DNA of 64,000 nucleotides from Candidatus Coatesiibacteriota bacterium (GTDB lineage Bacteria; JAFGND01). The stretch lies in NCBI GenBank assembly GCA_016927185.1, contig JAFGND010000071.1, positions 70,606-134,605 on the forward strand, read 5' to 3'. Below the pieces are notes generated by a model that had not been told where the DNA came from, did not search any database, and saw only the letters and a program-made list of their open reading frames with translations. The position numbers and the translations under genes were made by a program. Below, one piece after another: positions 45,401-52,995 of the stretch. Within the stretch, counting starts at the first letter, position 1. Each line of letters begins with the position of its first letter.

Positions 45401-45680
45401 ATGCATTATTTTCATTATCAAGTCTTATTGATTCTATCCTGAAAGACCTGTTAAGAGGAGGTATTAATGAAATGCCATTTCCATTCCTGTCGCTTCTTGG
45501 ACACCATGAACATGGTTTGTTTTGGTGATAAAACCTTTTATAACAAATATCATTTTCTGTGTTTATCCATATTTCTGAAGCAGATTTATTTACGAAATTA
45601 ATTCTATCATGATTATCACATATATAGATAGGATTTGATGTCTTTTCTGCAATAATCTTATAAAACTCAAGTTTCTTCAT
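42408..45680 (-). CDS. Multi-PAS hybrid sensor with degenerate kinase domain and receiver
   Basis: A 1090-residue soluble signalling protein. About six PAS domains fill residues 1-725; the first contains a cysteine pair (PCSWCPRS). A HisKA-like helix follows with H739 in ISHGLHTNMN, replacing the usual SHExRTPL. The region where HATPase_c should be keeps FENLIETVIDLA as a possible N box but shows no DxGxG, F or G2 motif, so ATP binding looks lost. The C-terminal receiver is intact (IVEDIPEH, D1022 in IDIYLPDMNG, T/S switch GMSAYS, EKP). It may be a pseudokinase that relays from another kinase. It overlaps the FHA-PrsW gene as TAATG. Confidence 0.82.
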   Translation of the reverse strand: MKKLEFYKIIAEKTSNPIYICDNHDRINFVNKSASEIWINTENDICYKRFYHQNKPCSWCPRSDRNGNGISLIPPLNRSFRIESIRLDNENNAFILNEITEINNLMKRFEEMKSILEASSDLVLLFDMSGEIDYVNRTANEILAKGKNLIGKNILEFFEQHQHVNLSRIIRKLFETSEIQFETSFITKDKQIIPVEINTNIIDYREQKCILFFAREIKERKKNEEQLRNSEVLFKNFFYSSPIAMIAFDEFGNIIRFNKAAEDLYGFKAEEILNKPLLESIYKHSDSALSLISEVFSGNQVRDKEINCLDRLGRTKSILVNEFPIKDKEGGFILGLSAQIDITERKELEQEMLLLKQAIQASRDGVIISDLNGRIIFTNPSQESIYGYNRNELIGKHIQIFTPSSENEDALNQVITNLQNKGSISAELKAQRKNGTIFPILFNASVITDNYGVPKGIIGLTYDITSEKEATAKIEALSNLNQEIIDNLDTAIHLVDKDGSILLTNHRLNELAYPLLSSELVSSKNTINSLTPEAFTEVEQVIKNMEPSIKEFLVDRKEGNLYLEIKRFPLLDKNGKVDRILSVIRDITAAKKGLRLRQMLKVVLDNASESLLLLDTNNKVIYANASFLSKCGFSEQPLSIQLESLLASWESNRFKSILEQTNKSGIWTGDIYITSRSGETFPTLTSFIRLGSEKSKEGMGVLSIDITETKKLQHKLQKRLASEREQINQDRSYLLSISHGLHTNMNTLSGFTTLLDDQTQINTKQKEYISYIKHSSKRLMTLINNLVGFVEIESHAFSSKKQTFRILSFFIEKLSSFKDILDNSGILFLYDRNDDPEFYGSTEIISLIFENLIETVIDLAKEQKIRIEITTIGKTDENSNYHIAMKFIPEKPVFKHLMDNIISEDERIFPALSNENQTWTSLFLIQSILQNIGGKLNFKEINDNIVLILLLSSDDKYEILGGSKLKNRDEKKLIVLIVEDIPEHQEEIIEAYKEKCTFINAETGGKALQIIEEIKPDLVLIDIYLPDMNGFAVAEKIREYEWGKQIPIIGMSAYSFSKNEVSLIETNFDQFIEKPITKDLWRKIIEKYNP

Positions 45681-47233
45681 TATCTTTCTAATCTTGTTCT
45701 ATAAAATCTTATCAATTTTATTATTTCCTTTGTTTCAGGATCATTCAGTTTCACATCAAGAGGAGAATCCTTTAAATGCAAAATCCATTTTCTGAATGCT
45801 AGTTTCACTTGCAGTCTATATAGAATTCTGGTCAAGTAAAAAGCTGTCCATCCTGAAAAAAAAAGTGTTTTAAATCCCTGCATATATCCTCTTCCGAATT
45901 TGATTAGATTTTTCAGTTCATCGCGATTAACAATAGTCGGATCAACAAGATCTGACAGGAATTCCTTAACAACTTTTTGTTCCTTGTATAGTGCCCAGTA
46001 AATCTGGAGAATTATCAGTACTCCTGCCAATAAACCAGCTGAAAAAATGCGGATAGAAATTGCCTCTTTTATACTTTCAGTTTTTGCAAAAAAGCCTATT
46101 CCATTCCATAATGAATGTAACATAACAGCAATAGTAATGCCTATAAATGGGTATACAAACCTTAATTTATCTTTTGGCAGTTCCCTCATTCTTCCCAGGG
46201 AAAAACCTATTATTCCAGTCCATGCAGGATGACATATAGTTGCAAGGAATAGACTTCTGCTATAAAAGATTTGACCTAGATTGGACTTTGCTAATAAAAT
46301 TGTTTTTAGATTCAAATCATTTGATTGAGCAAGGTTTATGAAATAAATACCATTCTCGACTATAGCGAAACCTAATCCAATAGTAAGTCCATATAGTATA
46401 CCATCGAGAGTATTCGCAAATTTATCCTTAAGAAATATAAAAAGGAAAATGAGACCAAGTCCTTTCAAGAATTCTTCTACAATAGGTGCTACTCCTGAAA
46501 TAACAAGAAGTGAGGGGAGATTCGGATTTGAAGATAAGGTTTTAGTGAATATTGTAATCATAAGGCTTGAAAAAGTGTTTATAAATAAAGCAGCACCTGT
46601 AGCTGCAATTCCCCCCCATGCAATTGTAGAAATTATAAAGAAAAAAGAAATTCTTCTGTGGTAATCCAGAAGATGTATTATATAAAGATAAGGGATTAAT
46701 GGAATTCCAGCCAGAAATGCTCCCATCGCTATTATTTTCGGATGTTTTGCTCCTGAAATAAATCCCATAAAAAGAGCCAGTATGCTTCCCCCGAAAATCA
46801 ATATCATTGTAGCAAAAAGAAGAACAATCATTCTGAGAGGAGTTATTTTGTAGTCTCCCATCTTGAACAAGGTTTCTTCCTGTTCTTTTGTTGATATTCT
46901 TACTTCTCCTATGGCTGGAACAGTTTTTCCATAAGGGAGCATCTCCACTTTCAGATTTGTGGAACCCAATCTTATAATATCTCCATTTTTAAGGAACTTC
47001 GGGGACTGTATTAATTTCTCGTTAAGAAAGGAGCCACTGGTAGAACCTAGATCCAGTATAAGCAATCCCGCTTCTGAAGAAACAATTTTTGCATGTTTTA
47101 TTGATAACTGATTGTCATGTATAATGATATTGGAATTTTCTTCTTTTCCGATAATGAATTCTCCTTCCCCAATAAGGAATGAAACCTCTTTATCGGGTCC
47201 GTTAAGTATTCTTAGAGCAAATGATCTTACCAA
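45680..47233 (-). CDS. FHA domain fused to PrsW-family intramembrane protease
   Basis: A 517-residue fusion. Residues 1-100 form an FHA domain (FIIGKEENSNIII, LSIKHAKI, LDLGSTSGSFLNEKLI), a phosphothreonine-binding module. It is followed by about eight membrane helices with the PrsW signature: PIVEEFLKGLG (E253, E254), GLGFAIVENGIYF, CHPAWTGIIGFSLG and MLHSLWNGIGFF. PrsW of Bacillus cleaves an anti-sigma factor. A soluble ~100-residue C-terminal tail follows. Fusion of FHA to PrsW suggests proteolysis gated by Ser/Thr phosphorylation. It overlaps the barrel gene by 7 bases and the sensor gene by 1. Confidence 0.85.
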   Translation of the reverse strand: MVRSFALRILNGPDKEVSFLIGEGEFIIGKEENSNIIIHDNQLSIKHAKIVSSEAGLLILDLGSTSGSFLNEKLIQSPKFLKNGDIIRLGSTNLKVEMLPYGKTVPAIGEVRISTKEQEETLFKMGDYKITPLRMIVLLFATMILIFGGSILALFMGFISGAKHPKIIAMGAFLAGIPLIPYLYIIHLLDYHRRISFFFIISTIAWGGIAATGAALFINTFSSLMITIFTKTLSSNPNLPSLLVISGVAPIVEEFLKGLGLIFLFIFLKDKFANTLDGILYGLTIGLGFAIVENGIYFINLAQSNDLNLKTILLAKSNLGQIFYSRSLFLATICHPAWTGIIGFSLGRMRELPKDKLRFVYPFIGITIAVMLHSLWNGIGFFAKTESIKEAISIRIFSAGLLAGVLIILQIYWALYKEQKVVKEFLSDLVDPTIVNRDELKNLIKFGRGYMQGFKTLFFSGWTAFYLTRILYRLQVKLAFRKWILHLKDSPLDVKLNDPETKEIIKLIRFYRTRLER

Positions 47234-49653
47234 TGCAGATAAAGCTGAAATCCTAAAGCATGTTCTCTTCTGACATCCGTAAAACCTGGATGTTCTATCA
47301 GTTCATCTTGCGGATCCGGTCTATACATGAAACTATTGTGATCATAAACCGATCTTTTATATGCATAGAAACCTTTCAGATCCATGTTTTTGCCTATCTT
47401 GTTTATCAGAACAAGGTAGGTTTTATAACCTCTTCCATCAAGAAAATCAATACCTCTTTCATCGAATTCCCACTGGGACATTCCATTTGTCGTCCAGTAG
47501 GTTACTCCAAGTTTCAATGAAAGTGATTCATTGAATCTGTGATTCAGATAGCTGTTCAGGAAACCGCCTTCCATCTTTTCTCGAAGAGCTGTGTTTTCAG
47601 TTCCCATGAGTTTAACTCTTCCATATCTTGTAGAGATTGCAAGGAAATCTTGTCTTGATACTGGTGAAAAAACGCTGAAAGTAGTCTCGTCTGTAACACT
47701 TTCTGAATAATTACCTGTTTTCGGTAGTTCTCTTTGTTGATGTTTGTGTCTTATCCTGAATCTCAGTGGATGAACAGGTTTATATTCAACTTCTCCCTGA
47801 AAACGTGATCCTGTACCGCCTGTATCAAGATCAGTCCACAAGTCCATGTAAGCTCTTGTAATAGTAATATTCCTGGAAAGTCTCATCCTTGTCTCTGCAT
47901 ACCATCCATCTTCAGGTTTGGGTGTTGGATAATCCTGAATCAGAGACATCAAAGGATCATTCAGTCTATAGTCCTTCTCGAACATTGTATCTTCAAATCT
48001 CGCATGTTCAGAGAATCCCCTGTTGTATGGATTATCATAAGCAAGATCATATCTTCTCTTTGCAATTGACAAATACCCCAATCTGTGTTGGAAGTAATTT
48101 TTTATCATATAAGCAAGTCCTTCACCCTCACTCTGCCTAGCAATCTCTCCAGATAATCCCCAGAAACCGATTATTGTCCTGAAATCTCCCCCAATAACAG
48201 TTCTCTTGTCACCTTTCATTAAAGTGGAAAAGGTTTTTGTGTCCATGTAATCTGAATCATTTGGTATATCAAATGTAGCTTCTTGAGGATTAAAAATCTT
48301 GTCATATTTGGTTTTAAGTATTGTAAAACCAAGTTGTGTTCCCCAGGGAAGAGGGTTTAACTCGCCGAGATTCATAGATAAATGCCCCCCTAGAGCAGTT
48401 TCCTTCACTGCATCTTTTTCTTCTTCCGGTATAATGCTGTAATCATTGTACATAAGGCTGTAAGTTCCATCCTGGTTTTCATATGCAGCTCTTTTCTGCA
48501 TAGAACCAAATGCAGTCAGTGATACAAAATCATTCCTCATTTCAGCAGCTCCACCTCTGAAGGAGAAAGCTCTGTTACTTGAGATATCTCCGTAAATGCC
48601 TTTTGTCCTGAAGTCCGATCTAGCTCTATACTCATCAGTATTATCTACTATCAATCCTTCACCAAAGGTCACTCTGTAATCTCCTACTATAAGCTTATGG
48701 AGATAAGGGTAGTTCTGTACAGAAGCATAACCTTTATAAAGATCGTAATACTTTTCTGCAAACTGCTCATGTCTTAGTGCAACTCCTGCAATTATATTAT
48801 TACCCATGAATAATCTCACTCTGTCACTATGAACTCCCTGGGATTTGTACTTATCAAGGATAGATAACTCTTGTTCCAGTCTTTTCTTCAATCTGGTAGT
48901 ATCAATTCCAGTTCCTTCATAATTATGATATCCAGTATTGATGTCATCAATTGCAGCTTCCAGTGAAGATATCCATTCATCCTTTGTATAGGAATCACCA
49001 ACCATGTCTAAAGTTGTAAAATCCAGTTCTGATCTTACATCACCATGAAATGCATATTTGTTTTTGCTGTCATACATATTTATAAAAGGTCTCAATCCAA
49101 AATAACCGCTTGAAGAGAAATTTTCAAGTCTTCTTATCGTATAATACCCACTTAACCTGCTACCTTCTTCTTTGCGTTCTTTTACGGTTTTTGAAAGTAC
49201 AGCAGCATCTATTAATGAAACTCCCTGAAACTGCAGTAAATCATCCATTGATAATGAATGAACATCAACAGGAGTTATAAGATAACTTTCCCAGACATCA
49301 ACAGCTGCAGTTCCTGGGCCATCTTCATCAAGCAACCTTTCATGAAGCCTTTCTATCTGACCGAAAAAACTTCTTGCTTTTTTAGAAATGAACAAGGATG
49401 TTGAAGAATTGACTTTGTTGAAAGTAGATATATCCATGCCTGAGACTTTCCATAAATCCAGATATGTTCTGAAACCATCGTGTTCATTTCTCCATTTTAT
49501 AATATTTATTGAAATTTCAACAGGTATTTGAGCTATTTTTGAAAGTTCCTGAGCAGTTACATCATTTATGTTAGGAGCAACATTTGCTTCAGTTGTTTCC
49601 AAAAAGAAAGCCAGTATCATGAAAAATGCTGGAATAATAATCTTTCTGAACAT
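47227..49653 (-). CDS. Helix-hairpin-helix outer-membrane beta-barrel protein
   Basis: An 808-residue exported protein. The signal peptide (FRKIIIPAFFMILAFFLETTEA) is followed by two helix-hairpin-helix units (NINDVTAQELSKIAQIPVEI and VDVHSLSMDDLLQFQGVSLI), a coiled segment, and about 550 residues of beta strands (VSLTAFGSMQKRAAYE, ALGFQLYLHW at the C-terminus). The terminal Trp fits an outer-membrane barrel. HhH units usually bind DNA or mediate assembly, as in ComEA; their presence ahead of a barrel is characteristic of proteins in FCB-type bacteria of unknown role. The start at ATG 49653 has AAGGAG at proper spacing; the frame extends to TTG 49671. Confidence 0.78.
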   Translation of the reverse strand: MFRKIIIPAFFMILAFFLETTEANVAPNINDVTAQELSKIAQIPVEISINIIKWRNEHDGFRTYLDLWKVSGMDISTFNKVNSSTSLFISKKARSFFGQIERLHERLLDEDGPGTAAVDVWESYLITPVDVHSLSMDDLLQFQGVSLIDAAVLSKTVKERKEEGSRLSGYYTIRRLENFSSSGYFGLRPFINMYDSKNKYAFHGDVRSELDFTTLDMVGDSYTKDEWISSLEAAIDDINTGYHNYEGTGIDTTRLKKRLEQELSILDKYKSQGVHSDRVRLFMGNNIIAGVALRHEQFAEKYYDLYKGYASVQNYPYLHKLIVGDYRVTFGEGLIVDNTDEYRARSDFRTKGIYGDISSNRAFSFRGGAAEMRNDFVSLTAFGSMQKRAAYENQDGTYSLMYNDYSIIPEEEKDAVKETALGGHLSMNLGELNPLPWGTQLGFTILKTKYDKIFNPQEATFDIPNDSDYMDTKTFSTLMKGDKRTVIGGDFRTIIGFWGLSGEIARQSEGEGLAYMIKNYFQHRLGYLSIAKRRYDLAYDNPYNRGFSEHARFEDTMFEKDYRLNDPLMSLIQDYPTPKPEDGWYAETRMRLSRNITITRAYMDLWTDLDTGGTGSRFQGEVEYKPVHPLRFRIRHKHQQRELPKTGNYSESVTDETTFSVFSPVSRQDFLAISTRYGRVKLMGTENTALREKMEGGFLNSYLNHRFNESLSLKLGVTYWTTNGMSQWEFDERGIDFLDGRGYKTYLVLINKIGKNMDLKGFYAYKRSVYDHNSFMYRPDPQDELIEHPGFTDVRREHALGFQLYLHW

Positions 49654-49664
49654 CATTTCTCCTT

Positions 49665-49705
49665 TAAGCAAGTGCTTAGGTTAAAAGGAAGATTCCACTT
49701 GTTTA
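49665..49705 (-). promoter_or_regulatory. 5' leader hairpin abutting the ribosome site of the HhH barrel gene
   Basis: On the minus strand a 10-bp stem, TAAACAAGTG/CACTTGCTTA (one G-U pair, 21-base loop), ends directly against AAGGAG of the barrel gene. It could modulate translation start. A TTGACT overlaps its 5' arm. The role is speculative. Confidence 0.35.
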
Positions 49706-49731
49706 AGTCAAGAGAATTGATTTTTTGCCTG

Positions 49732-50148
49732 TTATACATCCTCAATTTTTATTTCTGGTTCTAGTGATTTAAGAAATCCAGCTCTGTCAATTATTGCAAG
49801 TATGAGAAATGTTAATGTAAACGAGATGAATGATACAAGAATGGTTTTCCCCTCGCTAAGCCCATTTCTCGAGACAATAATATAAGTTAATGCAAGAATG
49901 ACAACAGGAAAAACAAAGATAAGCAAGGTTGAGAGTATTGTCTGCCATTCCATACTCTCAACCTTAACTTTTTTTCCTATCTCTAAATTCCTGTTTTTTA
50001 TTTTTTTTCTGGAAACAGTGAGTATCCTCTTGCCTTCAAGCATTTTGCAGTTGCACTTCTGGCTGCAGCTTTCACAATTATCTGAAGGATCTATCTTTAT
50101 CCTTATTGATTTATCATCAAGTGATATTATTTCACCGTTCTCTGTCAT
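49732..50148 (-). CDS. RseC/MucC-family membrane protein
   Basis: A 138-residue protein of the SoxR-reducing-system RseC family. The N-terminal domain holds a cysteine cluster (C25, C28, C32, C34 in NCESCSQKCNC), preceded by ENGEIISLDDKSIRI, followed by two membrane helices (LSTLLIFVFPVVILALTYII and ILVSFISFTLTFLILAII). RseC acts with Rnf-type electron transfer or in sigma-E control in proteobacteria, but no rnf or rpoE gene is in this window. It starts 6 bases after argF. Confidence 0.85.
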   Translation of the reverse strand: MTENGEIISLDDKSIRIKIDPSDNCESCSQKCNCKMLEGKRILTVSRKKIKNRNLEIGKKVKVESMEWQTILSTLLIFVFPVVILALTYIIVSRNGLSEGKTILVSFISFTLTFLILAIIDRAGFLKSLEPEIKIEDV

Positions 50149-50154
50149 ATAATT

Positions 50155-51072
50155 CTATATTACATTAAGAAGCTTCATCATTATTGCTTTCTGCCCATGC
50201 AATCTGTTCTCAGCTTCATCAAAAACCACGGATTGCTTTCCATCCATTACCTCATCAGTTATTTCCCTTCCTCTTTCAGCAGGAAGGCAATGCATTACTA
50301 TTGCATTCTCGTTAGCATATTTTAAGAGTTTTGCATTTAACTGGAATGCCTTAAGCAGTCTCTCTTTTTTCTCTATCTGATCTTTTTGTCCCATGCTTGC
50401 CCAGACATCAGTATAGATTACATCAGCATCTTTTACAGCTTCTTTTGGATCATTAGTAAGTGTTATCCTGGACATTCCTGCCTTTTTTGCTTCTTTTAGA
50501 ATATTCTTGTCAGGCTCACAACTGCTTGCTGTACCAATTCTCAAGTCTAATTTAAGAAGTTTGGAAGCATTCAGCCAGCTGTTAGTCATATTATTACCAT
50601 CTCCAATATATGCAATTTTCAGGTTTTCCAGACGTCCCTTGTGTTCAAGGACAGTCAGCAAATCGCAAACTACCTGACATGGATGAAGAAGGTCTGTTAA
50701 TCCATTAATCACTGGAACTGTTGCATATTTAGCAAGTTCAACAACATCATTATGATTGAAAGTCCTTATCATTATCATTCCAAGATAGCGAGATAAGACT
50801 ATTGCTGCATCATGTATTGTCTCTCGCTGTCCAAGTTTTATTTCATTATCCGTAATGTAAATTGCATTTCCACCTAATTGTGCAACTCCTACTTCAAATG
50901 AAATTCTTGTTCTAAGGCTTGCTTTGTGGAAAATCAAACCAACTGACTTTCCTTCAAGCGGTTTAGGGCATTTCCCAAATTTTGTGAGCATTTTCAATTC
51001 TTTTGCAAGATATATTGTTTCTATCAATTCTTCTCTTGTAAAATCAGGAATTGCCAGGAAATCTCGTTTCAT
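50155..51072 (-). CDS. argF: Ornithine carbamoyltransferase
   Basis: A 305-residue enzyme that condenses carbamoyl phosphate and ornithine to citrulline. Carbamoyl-phosphate-binding SLRTR lies at 52-56 in place of STRTR, HPCQ in LLHPCQVVCDLLT, the ornithine loop IYTDVWASMGQ (the SMG motif) and MHCLPAERG near the C-terminus. Starting at ATG 51072 gives normal family length and has AAGGAGA at good spacing. The frame extends to 51231, but that adds 53 residues with no counterpart in the family. No other arginine genes are nearby. Confidence 0.93.
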   Translation of the reverse strand: MKRDFLAIPDFTREELIETIYLAKELKMLTKFGKCPKPLEGKSVGLIFHKASLRTRISFEVGVAQLGGNAIYITDNEIKLGQRETIHDAAIVLSRYLGMIMIRTFNHNDVVELAKYATVPVINGLTDLLHPCQVVCDLLTVLEHKGRLENLKIAYIGDGNNMTNSWLNASKLLKLDLRIGTASSCEPDKNILKEAKKAGMSRITLTNDPKEAVKDADVIYTDVWASMGQKDQIEKKERLLKAFQLNAKLLKYANENAIVMHCLPAERGREITDEVMDGKQSVVFDEAENRLHGQKAIMMKLLNVI

Positions 51073-51316
51073 TTTGTCTCCTTTCAGCTGTTCATTACAC
51101 ATCAAGTTTGTCTTTTTAATAATACTTTTCTGTTGCTTCAGATAATTGCCAAATTCCTCACAATGCACCAAATTTGCAAGGAGTTTAAACTTGCTTGAGA
51201 AATAACAGACAAGTTTAATCCATGAATTCATGGTTTTGTAATAACAAAGGTGTCTGTCTGAAGTTTTGCTTTTCTTGATCTTGACATAAACCTGTATTTT
51301 TTTATCCCGAGTATAA

Positions 51317-52063
51317 ATGCTTATTTATTTATCCATGGTTTTATTGCTTCAGCCAATTCCAACTGACAGGATCAATAAGAAAGATAATGCAGAATTGATA
51401 TGGATAACTCCATCCAGCTTTATAGATATCATGGGCAAAAGAAGAAACTTGAATGGATTCTGGATATATAAATATGAAGTAACAAATGAACAGTTTGCAA
51501 GATTTTGTGATGAAACAAACAGGGATTATCCATCTGATCCAGATGATACAAAATGGGAACTTAATAATTATATGAAGAGTTTCCCAAAGTATCCAGTAGT
51601 AAACATTACCTGGCAGGAAGCAAAATCTTATGCTAGCTGGGCAGGAGGAAGGCTTCCTACAGAAATGGAGTGGGAGATTGCTTCAGAAGTGGATTATAAT
51701 AATAAATATATTTGGGGAAATAGCGAAGAAAATCTGGAAAATCTTGGTAATATTGCGGGACAGGAATTGAAGGATGTTTTTCCTGGATGGACTCTTGAAA
51801 AACATTGTGATAATTTCAAATGGACTTCTCCTGTTGGTTCTTTCAGGGCAAACAGGAATGGGATTTATGACATGACAGGAAATGCTTTTGAGTGGTGCGA
51901 TGACTGGTTTTATGATAAAGACGAAAAAAAGATGACATTCAAGAAGGTTCTTAAGGGAGGTTCTTATTCATCTTACAAGGAGCAGCTATCTGCACAATCC
52001 AGATTTGCTGAATATCCTGTAACAAGAAGCTCAAATATTGGTTTCAGAATTGTCATGCGATAA
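51317..52063 (+). CDS. Secreted SUMF1/FGE-fold protein
   Basis: A 248-residue protein with an N-terminal signal segment (LIYLSMVLLLQPIPT) and a SUMF1-type C-lectin-like fold: YKYEVTNEQFARFC, YPVVNITWQEAKSYASWAGGRLPTEMEWE, the VGSF block, NGIYDMTGNAFEWCDDW, VLKGGSY and IGFRIV. The two active-site cysteines of formylglycine-generating enzymes are absent from the C-terminal GGS region, so sulfatase activation is unlikely. A structural or binding role, as for GldJ/GldK-type members, is possible. It is followed 11 bases later by a homologue. Confidence 0.83.
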   Translation: MLIYLSMVLLLQPIPTDRINKKDNAELIWITPSSFIDIMGKRRNLNGFWIYKYEVTNEQFARFCDETNRDYPSDPDDTKWELNNYMKSFPKYPVVNITWQEAKSYASWAGGRLPTEMEWEIASEVDYNNKYIWGNSEENLENLGNIAGQELKDVFPGWTLEKHCDNFKWTSPVGSFRANRNGIYDMTGNAFEWCDDWFYDKDEKKMTFKKVLKGGSYSSYKEQLSAQSRFAEYPVTRSSNIGFRIVMR

Positions 52064-52074
52064 AAGGAGTCGAT

Positions 52075-52989
52075 ATGTCATTTTGCATTTTCTATGGTTT
52101 TGTTTTATATTTGTTTTTTACATGCAGTCCTGCGAGTAATGTTAATGTAAAAGATGGTGCAAAAATAGTCTATATACCATCAGCTACATTTACCATGGGA
52201 ACAGATTCAACTGAAGTCTCTTTTCTCGAGGATCTTTACCTGAAAGCAACATCAGGAGATTATGACAAAGAGATGCTAAAGATGGAATTTCCAAGAAGGC
52301 AATCAACAGCAGGGAATTTCTGGATTTATCAATATGAGGTTACTAATTCTCAATATAAAATGTTTTGTGATCAGACAAAAAGACAATATCCTGCGGATCC
52401 AGATATATCATGGTTTCAAGGGTATTTCCTGAAAAATCCGAATTATCCTGTTATCAATGTAAGTTACTATGATGCTGATGCTTATGCAAAATGGGCTGGA
52501 GGGGATTTACCTACGGAGGATGAGTGGGAAAGAGTTGCCAGATCATCAGATAGAAGACTTTATCCCTGGGGCAATTCTTCAATAGGATTTGAGAGAGCAA
52601 ATTTCAAACCATTGAGGAATGTAATAGGAGATGGTTATCCATATATTGCCCCAGTTGGTTCATATCCCTTTGGTTGTAATGCAAATGGAGTTATGGATTT
52701 GGCTGGAAATGTATATGAATGGTGTTCAACAACATACAGAGTACCATTTCAGGATCCAACCGATAAGACTATATACAGGATAATAAGAGGTGGTTCATGG
52801 TCAAGTAGTTATTTTGAGCTTAGATGTGCTCACAGGGGTTTTTTTAATGAAAACCTGAAAGCAGCATTTATAGGATTCAGGATAGTAATAAGAAAAGCTC
52901 AGGAAACAACTACTCCAATAAAAACTGCAGTAACTAGTCCAAAGCAGGAACAGGTATCTGAAATAAAGCCTGAAGAAGTAAAGAAGTAG
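52075..52989 (+). CDS. SUMF1/FGE-fold lipoprotein
   Basis: A 304-residue homologue of the preceding gene. The signal peptide ends in a lipobox-like LFFTC (C17), so it is probably lipid-anchored. The SUMF1 fold is complete: ATFTMGTDS, YEVTNSQYKMFC, AYAKWAGGDLPTEDEWERVA, YPWGN, PVGSYPFGCNANGVMDLAGNVYEWC, IIRGGSWSS and IGFRIV. A Pro/Glu/Lys-rich tail of ~30 residues follows. The catalytic cysteine pair is again absent. AAGGAG precedes the ATG. The tandem pair probably arose by duplication. Confidence 0.85.
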   Translation: MSFCIFYGFVLYLFFTCSPASNVNVKDGAKIVYIPSATFTMGTDSTEVSFLEDLYLKATSGDYDKEMLKMEFPRRQSTAGNFWIYQYEVTNSQYKMFCDQTKRQYPADPDISWFQGYFLKNPNYPVINVSYYDADAYAKWAGGDLPTEDEWERVARSSDRRLYPWGNSSIGFERANFKPLRNVIGDGYPYIAPVGSYPFGCNANGVMDLAGNVYEWCSTTYRVPFQDPTDKTIYRIIRGGSWSSSYFELRCAHRGFFNENLKAAFIGFRIVIRKAQETTTPIKTAVTSPKQEQVSEIKPEEVKK

Positions 52990-52995
52990 CTGATT

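Noticed and set aside
51073-51231. N-terminal extension of argF
   Set aside because: It adds 53 residues not seen in the family, while ATG 51072 has a good ribosome site.
51317-52989. Formylglycine-generating (sulfatase-activating) enzymes
   Set aside because: The two active-site cysteines of the C-terminal region are missing, and no sulfatase gene is nearby.
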